A DNA stretch of 64,000 nucleotides from Paracoxiella cheracis (GCF_049348705.1 NZ_CP186485.1:1426001-1490000); one strand, 5' to 3'. Shown: positions 9,682-20,824, counted from the first letter of the stretch. Translations and numbers: made by a program. Notes: generated by a model not told the origin, from the letters alone.

Positions 9682-11903
9682 GTACCTACCACTTCTTCAA
9701 TTGAGTGATTACTCAGTCGTTCACTAGCCGCTGCTGCTAATTGCTCACGCAGGTGTTCATCGCTAGCCAAACGAGACAAAGCATTTGCTAAAGCATCGAC
9801 GCTTTCAACTGGCACAACTAGTCCCGATATATTATTTTGTACATATTCCAACGGACCGGGTAATGCATCACTGATAATCACCGGCAAATCACAACTCATT
9901 GCTTCAAGTAATGCATTTGGCATGCCCTCATGACGCGAATGCATTACAAATATTTGTGATGCAAAATAATAAGGAAAAGGATTGTTAACACGCCCATACC
10001 ATTTAATATACGGAACGATGCCAAGATATTTTGCCTGCCTCTGCAACTGCTCTCGCAGATCACCCTCTCCAATAATGGCCAATCGCCAATGTGAATGATG
10101 TTGATGAAATTTAGCAAATGCTTGCAGTAATACATCATACGCTTTTTGGTGATGAAGCCTTCCAACCGCTAAGATGGTAGGATTCTCAAATGCAACAGAG
10201 GTATCAACCACTAATTCAGCAATGGGATTTTGAATCCATTTTAGTTTATTCCTCGGCACAAAATCAGACAGCGTTTCAATGGCTGTTTGAGTATTGGCGG
10301 TAACCCTATCAGCACGTCGATACAATTTCCGGCGTAGTAAATCCCAAGCAACGCCAAATGATTGTCTTGCCGGATCATTGCGTTCCGAAATAATTAATGG
10401 AATATTCAATTTATGCGCAGCTAAAATTGTTAAAATATTAGTCGCACAAAGAAAAGAAAGTATTTTCTTTGGCTTAATATTCGTTAGCTGCTTTCTTAAT
10501 TTTTTAATACGCTTAATATTTGCCAACAACCCCAGGAATTTATTTTTGGAATCACCTACTCCACCAACCACATAACGATCGACTGTTGTTGGCAATCTAA
10601 AGAAATCAGTTTCTTCAGTGCTAAGAGTGAGTACGGCAATCGACTTATCGTGGCGACTCCAGTAATTAATGAGTTGACTCACCACGCGTTGGGTTCCACC
10701 ACTCCCCAAGTCGCTAATCACAATCGCCAAATCGTAACCTTGATGATGTTTAAACGACTGATACTCTGCTACCAACGCATGATAAAAATTCTCTTCGTTA
10801 AATTGTGTTTCGACTGTGTTATATGCTTGCTTAATCATTTCCTGTCGCAAGCTATCGTCATTGACTGCCATTACAATGGCATCTGAGAGTGCTGCCGTAT
10901 CACCGTAATCAACTAGCAAGCCATTCACTTTATTTTCAATAATTTCAGTGATACCACCTACATGAGTCGCAATAGCACAAACGCCATGCGCCATGGCCTC
11001 AATGACAACTCGACCAAAACCCTCATTTTGAGAAGGCAATATTAAAATATCAAATTCCGACAAGTGTTGTTTGGCATCCTTTATATATCCTAAAAAATTT
11101 AGGTTTCTATCAAGCTTAAGCTGCTTACCCAATTCAAATAAATATTCATAGAGGCTCCCTGTACCAATAATCGTTAAAGTTAAGTCTGGAATAGAGCGCA
11201 ATGCTACTGCAAAACTTTCCAATAAAAAATCCAGCCCTTTTCCTGGCTCAAGTCTACCCACATAAACGATCTTTTTAGGTGGAGATTGAGCACTCAAAGG
11301 TTGACGTTTAACGGAACCATCATAAGGGTTATGCAGCACGCTTATTCGTTTCACAGAAATGCCAGCCTTCTCCCAACACTGTTTTACTGCACCTGATACA
11401 GCTAATGCTTTATAGTTTAATTTTTCCATAAAGCGGACATGAGAATGAGTAAAACCAAAAGAATGCAATGTTCTGAGGTGTGAGATAAGCGGCAGCTTCA
11501 AACGTTTTGCTACCCAAAATCCAATAAAGTTACGAATAGGCTGATTATTTAAATGTATTAACTCAATATGGTTATCACGTGCTATTTTAATGACTTGTCG
11601 ATAGCAGGAATGTTGCAGCAATAGCTCTATATAAACACACAATGATGGAAAAATCCGCCTTGAAACTCCCATCAATTTATTATAAATATACTTAAATTTA
11701 TTATGAGTCGTTGTATAAATAGGATTATCAACACGAATAACATGAGCTCCCAGCGCTTCATACTGCTCAATAAAAGGTGATGAATTCCATAAAATGACGG
11801 TAAGTTGATGGCCTTGCACAGAAAGCAGCGTTAACATTTGCAATAAACTTACAAATGAACCACCATGACCTGATTCACCGGCTTCCATAAATAATATATT
11901 CAT
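9660..11903 (-). CDS. Two-domain glycosyltransferase: two GT4 modules fused in one chain
   Basis: The 747-residue chain holds two complete GT4 units. Module 1 (about 1-385) starts MNILFMEAGESGHGGSF and has ILPSQNEGFGRVVIEAMA. Module 2 (about 390-747) starts AIVISDLGSGGTQRVV and has VMHSRHEGMPNALLEAMS. Each has its own E-x7-E donor signature and a closing GGITEIIENKVNGLLV- or GPLEYVQNNISGLVV-type loop. A fusion suggests that two consecutive sugars are added by one polypeptide. No frameshift or internal start is needed to explain the length. It belongs to the ops-controlled operon. Confidence 0.88.
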   Translation of the reverse strand: MNILFMEAGESGHGGSFVSLLQMLTLLSVQGHQLTVILWNSSPFIEQYEALGAHVIRVDNPIYTTTHNKFKYIYNKLMGVSRRIFPSLCVYIELLLQHSCYRQVIKIARDNHIELIHLNNQPIRNFIGFWVAKRLKLPLISHLRTLHSFGFTHSHVRFMEKLNYKALAVSGAVKQCWEKAGISVKRISVLHNPYDGSVKRQPLSAQSPPKKIVYVGRLEPGKGLDFLLESFAVALRSIPDLTLTIIGTGSLYEYLFELGKQLKLDRNLNFLGYIKDAKQHLSEFDILILPSQNEGFGRVVIEAMAHGVCAIATHVGGITEIIENKVNGLLVDYGDTAALSDAIVMAVNDDSLRQEMIKQAYNTVETQFNEENFYHALVAEYQSFKHHQGYDLAIVISDLGSGGTQRVVSQLINYWSRHDKSIAVLTLSTEETDFFRLPTTVDRYVVGGVGDSKNKFLGLLANIKRIKKLRKQLTNIKPKKILSFLCATNILTILAAHKLNIPLIISERNDPARQSFGVAWDLLRRKLYRRADRVTANTQTAIETLSDFVPRNKLKWIQNPIAELVVDTSVAFENPTILAVGRLHHQKAYDVLLQAFAKFHQHHSHWRLAIIGEGDLREQLQRQAKYLGIVPYIKWYGRVNNPFPYYFASQIFVMHSRHEGMPNALLEAMSCDLPVIISDALPGPLEYVQNNISGLVVPVESVDALANALSRLASDEHLREQLAAAASERLSNHSIEEVVGTWNSILG

Positions 11904-11912
11904 GATACTAAT

Positions 11913-12476
11913 TTATTCTACTTTTTCGAGTAATTCATTATTTTTGAGACGATATTGCTCGCCCGTTCGCGGACAAATCAAATCCATTCCCAGTCGTTCA
12001 CCACTTCGACTTACCCAGCCAACTTGTTTTGCGGGCACACCCACCATCAATGCATAAGGGGCTACATTTTTAGTAACAACAGCGCCTGCTGCAATAAAGC
12101 TATATTCACCCAATTCGATTCCGCATAAAATCGTGGCATTCGCCCCAATCGTTACCCCACGTCTCACTAGAGTCTGCCGGAATTCATTTTTACGCTCTAT
12201 TCCAGCACGTGGATTGATGACGTTTGTGAATACAGCCGAAGGACCACAAAAAACCTCATCCTCGAGAGTCACACCTTTATAAACACTGACATTATTTTGT
12301 ATTTTGCACCGATTGCCTAAAGTGACATCGGGACCAATACACGCATTTTGTCCAATGATGCAATCACGTCCAATGGTAACGTTTGACATGATATGACTGA
12401 AATGCCAGATTTTTGTGCCATCCCCGATCTCACTTGGCATGTCAACATAAGCACTTTCGTGAATATAGATACTCAT
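11913..12476 (-). CDS. Left-handed beta-helix N-acetyltransferase (WbpD/WlbB type)
   Basis: This 187-residue protein is built of hexapeptide repeats (IGDGTKIWHFSHI, IGRDCIIGQNACIG, IGANATILCGIELG), as in trimeric acyltransferases. The sequences NNVSVYKGV, PSAVFTNV and INPRAGIERK are shared with WbpD/WlbB, which acetylate the 3-amino group of UDP-GlcNAc(3NH2)A using acetyl-CoA. The matching aminotransferase is encoded at 17179. Its neighbours are two and nine bases away, as expected in an operon. Confidence 0.87.
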   Translation of the reverse strand: MSIYIHESAYVDMPSEIGDGTKIWHFSHIMSNVTIGRDCIIGQNACIGPDVTLGNRCKIQNNVSVYKGVTLEDEVFCGPSAVFTNVINPRAGIERKNEFRQTLVRRGVTIGANATILCGIELGEYSFIAAGAVVTKNVAPYALMVGVPAKQVGWVSRSGERLGMDLICPRTGEQYRLKNNELLEKVE

Positions 12477-12478
12477 TT

Positions 12479-14092
12479 TTAAATATCCACAATTCCAACT
12501 TGATTGAGATAATGCATCACATCAAAAGAAACAACACCTCTTGCCACTTTATAATGTTCTAAATAGTGCTTTCGACCATAATCGACATATTGATCGCGAT
12601 CGGTTGCGTAATAATACATATGATGATAATACTTTACTTTGAATCTCTTACCTGCAAAAAGACCAATGCCTCGAGCAAACCAAGGAATCCAAGCATATTT
12701 AACCGTCCATGGTTTAGCCACATCACGCAACGTATCGAAAACGCCTTTATAATTATATTGTTTTAGGTAGTCTATATATAATTTTTGATCGACCTTTAAT
12801 TCATAAGGAACGGATTCCCAAAAATCCATTAATTGACTATCCCATAAGGGTAATAACCATTTCAAACGAAAGAAATCATAAATACGTTGGCTATTCACTA
12901 CCATTTTAGATTGTCGCTCTTCCCATTCCCAGGTCTCATAGTTAGAGCACAAACGATCTATTGGAGCTAGAGCATTATCTAGAATAGGAAATTGATTTGT
13001 GCTTCGATGCTGGATCCGTTCTAAATTCTCTCTGGTTTTTAAATTCAACCATAATGAACAATGCTTGTTAATCAAAAACTCTAGAATATCCGACAATGTG
13101 GTTGCATTATTAGTGAATAAAACTGAAGGAACATGACCGCCCGAAATAAAATCACCGGTTTGTCCATTAATAATGATAGCATCAGCAGGGATAATTTTTT
13201 TTTGCGTTAATGTATAAAAGGCTCGAAATCCCAAATAGCTTGGCACACTACACAAACCGGCTGCAAAATCAGTATAAGCGCTACGAGCATTTTTATAAGC
13301 TGCATTTTTCATTTGTTTTGATATGAACGGACAAAAAAACCAGGGCACGGCCAACTGCTCAGCAACTTGTTTCGCTCTGTTAGCTTCAAAATTACCTGGC
13401 ACACCAAAACTAAAAGTTTGAAGGCGATCATACTTATGCTCAACCAATTTGGCGATGATTAATCTTGAATCTAAGCCCCCACTTAAAGGCACCCAAATCG
13501 GTGCGCCATGCGCACGTTCAATCGTGCGATGAACTACGGCATCAACAACCTGTGATAATTCATTTAATAGATCAGAAGCTGATTTAGTCGTTGTTGGTGT
13601 TGGGACGTATCGATAATATCGCTTTATTTCCGGTGCATCTGATCCTTTTTTCCAAAATAAACATTCGCCTCCTTGTAACTGATACAAATCTCGATACAAC
13701 GTATCACGATTAAAAACGTATCCAGCCATGTTAAATTCTAACAATGATTGAGAATTGATCGTTTCCAAATGACAATGATTCCGTAACTTCACGGCAGAGT
13801 TTGCCACAAATACTTCATTATCATACTGACTATAGTAAACAGGGTAGCTGCGCAAGCGATCAACACTAGCAAACAAAAACTCAGGATGATCCACAATAAT
13901 GCCAAAGCAACCGTATTCTGACTTTAATAAGGCAAGCAACCGATCTGATATTTTCTGTTCTTCCAATAACTCCGTTATAATTTTCTGAGCATGTTCTACA
14001 ACACCATTCAAATATAGGGTTACAGTTGACATTCTAATACGGCGCCAACCATACGAATCACTGATGAATAAATTTTTACTTTGCTTTACCAT
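12479..14092 (-). CDS. Asparagine-synthase-like protein without the glutaminase Cys
   Basis: The 537-residue protein has a C-terminal ATP-pyrophosphatase domain with the PP-loop VPLSGGLDSR near residue 205 and the downstream NGQTGDFISGG. The N-terminal 170 residues resemble the amidotransferase fold (SVDRLRSYPVYY, NSAVKLRN), but the chain does not start Met-Cys and no nucleophile Cys is placed correctly. It therefore probably uses ammonia, another amine, or no glutamine at all. Such paralogues occur in O-antigen clusters as putative amide-forming enzymes. It overlaps the ABC transporter gene by seven bases. Confidence 0.75.
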   Translation of the reverse strand: MVKQSKNLFISDSYGWRRIRMSTVTLYLNGVVEHAQKIITELLEEQKISDRLLALLKSEYGCFGIIVDHPEFLFASVDRLRSYPVYYSQYDNEVFVANSAVKLRNHCHLETINSQSLLEFNMAGYVFNRDTLYRDLYQLQGGECLFWKKGSDAPEIKRYYRYVPTPTTTKSASDLLNELSQVVDAVVHRTIERAHGAPIWVPLSGGLDSRLIIAKLVEHKYDRLQTFSFGVPGNFEANRAKQVAEQLAVPWFFCPFISKQMKNAAYKNARSAYTDFAAGLCSVPSYLGFRAFYTLTQKKIIPADAIIINGQTGDFISGGHVPSVLFTNNATTLSDILEFLINKHCSLWLNLKTRENLERIQHRSTNQFPILDNALAPIDRLCSNYETWEWEERQSKMVVNSQRIYDFFRLKWLLPLWDSQLMDFWESVPYELKVDQKLYIDYLKQYNYKGVFDTLRDVAKPWTVKYAWIPWFARGIGLFAGKRFKVKYYHHMYYYATDRDQYVDYGRKHYLEHYKVARGVVSFDVMHYLNQVGIVDI

Positions 14093-15912
14093 GCACTTTC
14101 ACTTTCTGTTTCAGTTGCAGAAATATTATAAATTCGACGAAAATCAGCAGAACCTCTAATCAGTTCATCATAGGTACCAACAGCAACGATCTTCCCTTCT
14201 TGCAACTGAATTAATTGGTCACAAAATTTAACTGATGATAGGCGATGCGCAATAATAATTAATGTTTTCTCTTTCATCAAACTAACAAGAGATTCATTAA
14301 ATTCTTTTTCTGTTGCAGAATCGAGTGAATTAGTCGCTTCATCCATAACTAAAATATCAGGATCTCGATACAAAGCTCTTGCAATACCAATCCTTTGTCG
14401 CTGACCGCCTGATAACTTCACCCCATTTTCCCCGATTTGTGTATCAAGCCCATCAGGCAGCCCATTAACAAAGCTTTTAAGCTGCGCCACTTTTATCGCT
14501 CTATTAATAGCATCACTATTTACTTTATCCTCAGGAATGCCAAATGCAATATTTTCCTTAATGGTGCCATCGAATAAAAAAGTTTGCTGAGGCACATAAC
14601 CAACCAAATTCGCCAGTGCTAAGTTTTCAAACTTAGTGATATTCACATCATCGCACCAGATTTCTCCTCTCTCAATAGGCAATAAACCTAGAAGCACATC
14701 CACTAATGTGCTTTTCCCAGCACCCGATTCACCTACAATACCAGTCGCTGTCTTTTTTTTGATCTCTAAAGATAAGTTAGATAGCACATCTTTTTGACTT
14801 TTCGGATACTTATAATAAATATTTTTCAACAACAGTGTATTTTCAAATTTAATATTGGATTGTTCTTGGCTTTGTTTTTTGATACGTTCATTGATTGTTG
14901 ATAATTCATCCACAGCATCTCTAACAATAAAAGCCATGGGTTTATATCTTCTAATGGTACCAATAGATGTTGAAATACGATTCGCTGATGGCAACAATCG
15001 TTGCACGCAAACTGCAATCAAACCAATAACAGGAAGAATAGCAATTAAATTTCCACGCGAAATTATCAAATATAATAAGATAATAAGCAGTATCCCAAAG
15101 CCCATTACGTTCATTGAGATTGCAGGAATATTCGAGACAACATTAAACTCAATCAACTGATTAGATAATTTATGCTGCCAATGTAAAAACCGATTAATGA
15201 AATAATTTTCAACACTATATACCTTTACATCTTTCAATCCTGTTAAAGCATCTGCGGCCGTCTTATAAGCAAATCTATTGCACATTTCATTTGCTTTACC
15301 TAAATTACGAATCCTATTTTTAGTGGATCTCACTGCTAACCAAAGAAATCCACACAGAACAACTACGACTAACATAACTAACGCAGGATCTGCCCAAATC
15401 ATCAAACTTATTAAGGCAACAGCGACAATGATATCGGTCAACATCGTCAAAATAGCTGTTAATATCGCCGACACACCCGCTACGTCAACCAACAAATGTT
15501 TAGAAAGAACAGATGAATTTCTATTGAATGCTTCTGAATAGGGCATACTCAAAAAACTTCTCAAGCAAAAACTTGTCAGACGATTATTAAGTTGGTACGT
15601 GAATTTAGATTGACAATAATTATTTAAACAACTCATTAAGCCTTTAAATAAAATCATGATAAATATCATTATTCCAGCAAACACTAAAAAACTATTATTG
15701 TTATTAAAATGGAAGTACTGGTAGATTGATTCCAAGACATGATTTTCATGAATAATAGATTGTTGCCCTAAAATTTTGATATATGGAAATAACGACCCAA
15801 TTCCCATCAATTCAATGACCGCAGTTAACACCATCATAGACAACAAAAACAACAGGAAACGCCTATCAGATTTGTTTAAAAATGAAAACATAATTTTCGT
15901 AAATTCTATCAT
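14086..15912 (-). CDS. ABC transporter, fused permease/ATPase (MsbA/PglK-type flippase)
   Basis: This 608-residue half-transporter has about six membrane segments in residues 20-310 and an ATPase domain in 360-600. Walker A is GESGAGKST, the Q-loop is VPQQTF, the signature is LSGGQRQR, and Walker B is ILVMDEATNSLD. The arrangement matches MsbA- and PglK-like exporters, which move lipid-linked glycans across the inner membrane. It is the first gene after the ops element. No Wzx or Wzy is seen in the window, so it is a good candidate for the repeat-unit flippase. Confidence 0.87.
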   Translation of the reverse strand: MIEFTKIMFSFLNKSDRRFLLFLLSMMVLTAVIELMGIGSLFPYIKILGQQSIIHENHVLESIYQYFHFNNNNSFLVFAGIMIFIMILFKGLMSCLNNYCQSKFTYQLNNRLTSFCLRSFLSMPYSEAFNRNSSVLSKHLLVDVAGVSAILTAILTMLTDIIVAVALISLMIWADPALVMLVVVVLCGFLWLAVRSTKNRIRNLGKANEMCNRFAYKTAADALTGLKDVKVYSVENYFINRFLHWQHKLSNQLIEFNVVSNIPAISMNVMGFGILLIILLYLIISRGNLIAILPVIGLIAVCVQRLLPSANRISTSIGTIRRYKPMAFIVRDAVDELSTINERIKKQSQEQSNIKFENTLLLKNIYYKYPKSQKDVLSNLSLEIKKKTATGIVGESGAGKSTLVDVLLGLLPIERGEIWCDDVNITKFENLALANLVGYVPQQTFLFDGTIKENIAFGIPEDKVNSDAINRAIKVAQLKSFVNGLPDGLDTQIGENGVKLSGGQRQRIGIARALYRDPDILVMDEATNSLDSATEKEFNESLVSLMKEKTLIIIAHRLSSVKFCDQLIQLQEGKIVAVGTYDELIRGSADFRRIYNISATETESESAW

Positions 15913-15957
15913 AATAAAATCTCTTTAAGACTACTTGATGCCTGCCTACTTTTAAGT

Positions 15958-15968
15958 ACGCTACCGCC
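15958..15968 (-). promoter_or_regulatory. ops element (RfaH recruitment site)
   Basis: The minus strand reads GGCGGTAGCGT, an exact match to the known ops sequence, 46 bases before the flippase ORF. In E. coli, RNA polymerase pauses at ops and the exposed non-template strand recruits RfaH, which then suppresses termination over long operons. A RfaH homologue is encoded 700 bases upstream on the same strand. The target would be the 12.6-kb run of genes from 15912 to 3308. Confidence 0.9.
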
Positions 15969-16022
15969 CTACAGTTTGTTAAAACACCGTATCAATCAAA
16001 AATACCCCAATATCACACTTTT

Positions 16023-16634
16023 TTATGGGGCTAAAATATCGGGCACAAAGATACAATCAGCATCAACACTACATGCCAATTCCTGTTTTGCTCTTAGCGG
16101 TGCCTCTAGTGTTGTAATTACGTAAACAGATTCAGGTGGCAAATTAGGCAATTTCCGCCATACTGAATAATCCAAAAATGTATCGCGATCCGAGCTGGGA
16201 TCGAATATACCGAGCACATTAATTGCTGCTCTTGCGGCTTGTAATACAGCGATTTCTGCTAAGTCAGAAATGCCATATAAAACAACATCGCGTCGATTTT
16301 TCAATCGACACTCGGTAAATATTTTTAAACATGAATCGCTTGCTCGGCGATAAAACCGAAATGATCTTGATAGATGTTCCGCCATTAACCGACTTTTTTC
16401 TGCAAAGCCTTTTGGAGTCAAATAATATAAATAACGGTTAGCGGGGATTTGCTCGATTTTTACTAATCCTTTACTGATGCAATGCTTGAGATAAGAGTTT
16501 GTCAGACCAAGCGCCAACCCGAGTCGTTTCGCTAAACCCCGTTGAGTCATGTGGCTCTGTTGTTCAATTGTTTGGAGAATAGGGAGCGTAATCTCCATAT
16601 CGTCATCAGCGTTCATAGCATGAACACTGTACAC
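16023..16634 (-). CDS. EPS-type MarR winged-helix regulator with C-terminal Rossmann-like domain
   Basis: The 203-residue protein has a winged helix in residues 10-85 (MTQRGLAKRLGLALGLTNSY, YYLTPKGFAEK), like the MarR-type regulators found in exopolysaccharide clusters. The second half (RDVVLYGISDLAEIAVLQA, VLGIFDP) looks like a small nucleotide- or CoA-binding Rossmann domain that may sense a precursor. The listed start is GTG; an ATG at 16616 is an alternative and neither has a strong ribosome site. It lies between rfaH and the ops site, so it is part of the control block of the locus. Confidence 0.7.
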   Translation of the reverse strand: MYSVHAMNADDDMEITLPILQTIEQQSHMTQRGLAKRLGLALGLTNSYLKHCISKGLVKIEQIPANRYLYYLTPKGFAEKSRLMAEHLSRSFRFYRRASDSCLKIFTECRLKNRRDVVLYGISDLAEIAVLQAARAAINVLGIFDPSSDRDTFLDYSVWRKLPNLPPESVYVITTLEAPLRAKQELACSVDADCIFVPDILAP

Positions 16635-16661
16635 GAACGGGTAAAATTATCAAGCCCCTTA

Positions 16662-17192
16662 TTATTCTGAACGACCAATGGCGTCGATGGGCACTTCCAC
16701 TTTCATCGCTTTGCCGACAATATCTAACAACACGGTCACTCGCTTTGTGCCGGACTTTGCTTCGAACAGACCTTGATAACCCGCCATAACACCATCCAAA
16801 ATTTGAATACTTTCACCTTGTTTAAACTCCGGGACTGTCGGCTCCGAAGAAGGCTTATTCTCTTGATTCTTCATTAAAAATTCAATTAATGGAGTGGGCA
16901 CCTTAGCTGGCATACCACCAAAACGAACTAAAGAAGTAACACCTTTCGTAGAACGAATAGGCGCCCAATTATCGCTAATAGGGTTCAAGTAAATGAATAA
17001 GTAACGAGGGAACATGGGTTCGCTGATCATCTGATACCGACCTTGCCGCCGTTTTGACAGTTGCACATAGGGCAAATAAACACGATATCCCTGACGAACA
17101 AGATTCGTTTCAGCCACCTTTTCCTGCTTTGGCTTTGTATAGATAAGAAACCAAGTACTAAGAGACTCTATATTGTCTTCAAGCATTGACAC
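16662..17192 (-). CDS. rfaH: Transcription antiterminator RfaH (specialised NusG paralogue)
   Basis: The 176-residue protein has the NusG N-terminal domain (STWFLIYTKPKQEKVAETNL, then FPRYLFIYL) and a KOW-containing C-terminal domain (GESIQILDGVMAGYQGLF). YTKPKQE in place of the NusG start, and the local ops site at 15958, support RfaH rather than NusG. Its start overlaps the aminotransferase stop by 14 bases. It probably acts on the operon in which it lies, extending transcription through the glycosyltransferase genes. Confidence 0.9.
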   Translation of the reverse strand: MSMLEDNIESLSTWFLIYTKPKQEKVAETNLVRQGYRVYLPYVQLSKRRQGRYQMISEPMFPRYLFIYLNPISDNWAPIRSTKGVTSLVRFGGMPAKVPTPLIEFLMKNQENKPSSEPTVPEFKQGESIQILDGVMAGYQGLFEAKSGTKRVTVLLDIVGKAMKVEVPIDAIGRSE

Positions 17193-18288
17193 TTTGTCGG
17201 CTCAACAACCCCAATAAATCATCCGTTAATTTTCTCACATCTTGCTCGGTTAAGTAAGGGTGGAATGGCAAACTGAGCACTCGTTCAGAGGTCGCCTCCG
17301 AAATCGGGAACTCTTGCGACGAGTCTAAGTAGCGAGACATTATTGGCTGTTTATTCAACGGGATAGGATAATGTATAGCCGTTGGAATTCCAAGCTCTTT
17401 TAATGCGAGCCTGATCTCATCTCGATCATCTAGTTGAATTGTATATTGTGCATAGGCACTCACATTGAATGGCTCAATATAAGGGGTAATTATTTGCCCC
17501 TTAAGATGATGATCATACCACTTAGCAACCTGTTGGCGCTGAGCTAATTCTTCTTTAAAAACGTCAAGTTTTGCAAGCAACACTGCTGCTTGAATACTAT
17601 CGAAGCGCGCATTGATGCCAATTGAGGTATGATGATAGCGCCCCTCCTCACCATGATGTCTCAGGGACTTCATCTTGTGAGCCAATTTATCATCATGGGT
17701 AAAGCAAGCACCCCCATCCCCATAGCAACCCAATGGTTTTGAAGGAAAAAAGCTGGTAGTCGCTATCGTTGAAAGCCCACAAGAGTGGCGCCCATGATAG
17801 GTTGCCCCCAAACTCTGAGCGGCATCTTCAATGACGGTCAGGCCATGTTTTGCGGCAATTGCATTAATTGGATCCAAATCAGCACATTGACCATACAAAC
17901 TGACTGGTATAATCGCTTTGGTGCAGGATGTGATGGCCGACTCAATTAATGCCGGATCGATGTTATATGTTTTCGGATCGATATCGACAAAAACGGGTTT
18001 TGCACCTAACAAAATAATGGTCTCTGCCGTCGCAAAAAAGCTAAATGGTGTGGTAATAACTTCATCGCCAGGCTGAATATCAATAGCCATTAAGGCTACT
18101 TGCAAAGCTGTGGTCCCACTCGATACGGCGATGCAGTGCTTAGCTCCAACTAATTCCGCAAGGTGCTCCTCCAACTCGGCAACCTCTGGGCCCATGATAT
18201 ATTGGCCGTGATCGAGGACAACTTGAATTCTTGCGTCAATCGACGCTTTAAGATTGTGATACTGTTGATTTAAATCGATAAATTTCAT
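17179..18288 (-). CDS. DegT/DnrJ/EryC1 sugar aminotransferase (WbpE/WlbC type)
   Basis: This PLP enzyme of about 369 residues starts MKFIDLNQQYHNLK. It has GTTALQVALMAI, the EDAAQSLGATY motif, and the PLP-lysine region SFFPSKPLGCYGDGG near residue 185. WbpE-type enzymes add a 3-amino group to UDP-3-keto-GlcNAcA. The partner acetyltransferase is at 11913. An upstream in-frame ATG at 18309 exists, but the family start matches 18288. It heads the regulator-containing part of the leftward operon. Confidence 0.88.
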   Translation of the reverse strand: MKFIDLNQQYHNLKASIDARIQVVLDHGQYIMGPEVAELEEHLAELVGAKHCIAVSSGTTALQVALMAIDIQPGDEVITTPFSFFATAETIILLGAKPVFVDIDPKTYNIDPALIESAITSCTKAIIPVSLYGQCADLDPINAIAAKHGLTVIEDAAQSLGATYHGRHSCGLSTIATTSFFPSKPLGCYGDGGACFTHDDKLAHKMKSLRHHGEEGRYHHTSIGINARFDSIQAAVLLAKLDVFKEELAQRQQVAKWYDHHLKGQIITPYIEPFNVSAYAQYTIQLDDRDEIRLALKELGIPTAIHYPIPLNKQPIMSRYLDSSQEFPISEATSERVLSLPFHPYLTEQDVRKLTDDLLGLLSRQSVNA

Positions 18289-18320
18289 AAATAATCTCAA
18301 CATCTCCATATAAACCTAAG

Positions 18321-18343
18321 GGGGCACCTCAAAAGGGTGCCCC
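18321..18343. other. Perfect 8-bp hairpin in the leader of the polysaccharide operon
   Basis: GGGGCACC and GGTGCCCC are separated by seven bases. No T run follows on either strand, so it is not an ordinary intrinsic terminator. It would lie in the 5' leader of the aminotransferase mRNA. A second imperfect hairpin (AGGATG...CATCCT) lies at about 18393-18439. Confidence 0.5.
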
Positions 18344-18550
18344 GAACTCCGAAATGGTACTTTAAACAACCAGTTATTGCAATCTCAATAAGGAGGATGC
18401 CGTTCAACTTTACAAATTAAGGTTGAAGGTCATGCATCCTAAGCACCATGACAGTTTATTTTTTTTGAGTGTATTTACTAATATCTTTGCATTGGCAGCC
18501 ACTTGAGCACTCGTGTATTATTATTTCAGAAGTCACCCTTGAATTTGTGA

Positions 18551-19933
<1,383 letters not shown>

Positions 19934-19957
19934 ACGGGCTTTAAAAGGATATTAAAA

Positions 19958-20824
19958 ATGGGAATAACTCAATGGTTATTAAAAAAAGTCGGCAACTATC
20001 TCACTAAAGAAGTTGATGCTGAAGAACGCGCCTACTTATCTGACTTCGATCGCATCTGTCATGAAGTTATTCCTGGTGACGTTTTATTAGTTGAAGGCGC
20101 CAATCGCATCAGCAGAATTATTAAGCGTGTTACACACAGTCCGTGGACGCATGCTGCACTTTATATTGGCCGTTTACACAGCATAGAAGACCCAGAGCTT
20201 CGACAACTGCTTCGCAAACATTATCACGGCCCTGCTGGCAAACAACTTTTAGTTGAAAGCATTATTGGTCAAGGCACTATCGTGAGACCCATTACCGAAT
20301 ATTCCGGATACCATTTACGCATTTGTCGCCCAACAGGATTATCACACTCAGATGCACAACGCGTCATCGGATTCGCCATCAAACGTTTAGGACGCAAGTA
20401 CAACACACGACACTTTTTTGATTTAGGACGTTTCGTCTTGGCAAGCCGTTTATTGCCGCGTCGTTGGATGTCGTCTTTATTTGAAGAAAAAAACCCCAGT
20501 CAAACCACACAAGACATTTGCTCAGCCATGATCGCCGAGGCTTTTACATCTATTAAATTTCCTGTTTTACCGTTAATTCGTGAAACGGATGAAAATAAAC
20601 TAGAAATGATTCATCGCAATCCAAGATTATTCACACCAAGTGATTTTGATTATTCACCCTACTTCGCCATCATCAAATATCCGATCTACCCGCTCCCGGG
20701 CCATGCTCCATACCATGATTTACCCTGGCATGAGGGCTTGTTTAGCGATGATGAAGGCATTCTTCACGAACATAAAAAACCAACCAGCGATAAGAAAAAG
20801 CCAGAAAGAAAGCCTGGTGAGTGA
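19958..20824 (+). CDS. Permuted NlpC/P60-like papain-fold protein (YiiX/YebB type)
   Basis: The 288-residue protein has PGDVLLVEG, a His in SPWTHAALYIG (His65) and a later Cys in QDICSAMIAEAF (Cys188). This order is that of circularly permuted NlpC/P60 proteins, which may be peptidases, amidases or lipid acyltransferases. There is no clear signal peptide, and the tail is charged and lysine-rich (HKKPTSDKKKPERK). It follows purB by 24 bases and may be co-transcribed. The substrate is unknown. Confidence 0.75.
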   Translation: MGITQWLLKKVGNYLTKEVDAEERAYLSDFDRICHEVIPGDVLLVEGANRISRIIKRVTHSPWTHAALYIGRLHSIEDPELRQLLRKHYHGPAGKQLLVESIIGQGTIVRPITEYSGYHLRICRPTGLSHSDAQRVIGFAIKRLGRKYNTRHFFDLGRFVLASRLLPRRWMSSLFEEKNPSQTTQDICSAMIAEAFTSIKFPVLPLIRETDENKLEMIHRNPRLFTPSDFDYSPYFAIIKYPIYPLPGHAPYHDLPWHEGLFSDDEGILHEHKKPTSDKKKPERKPGE

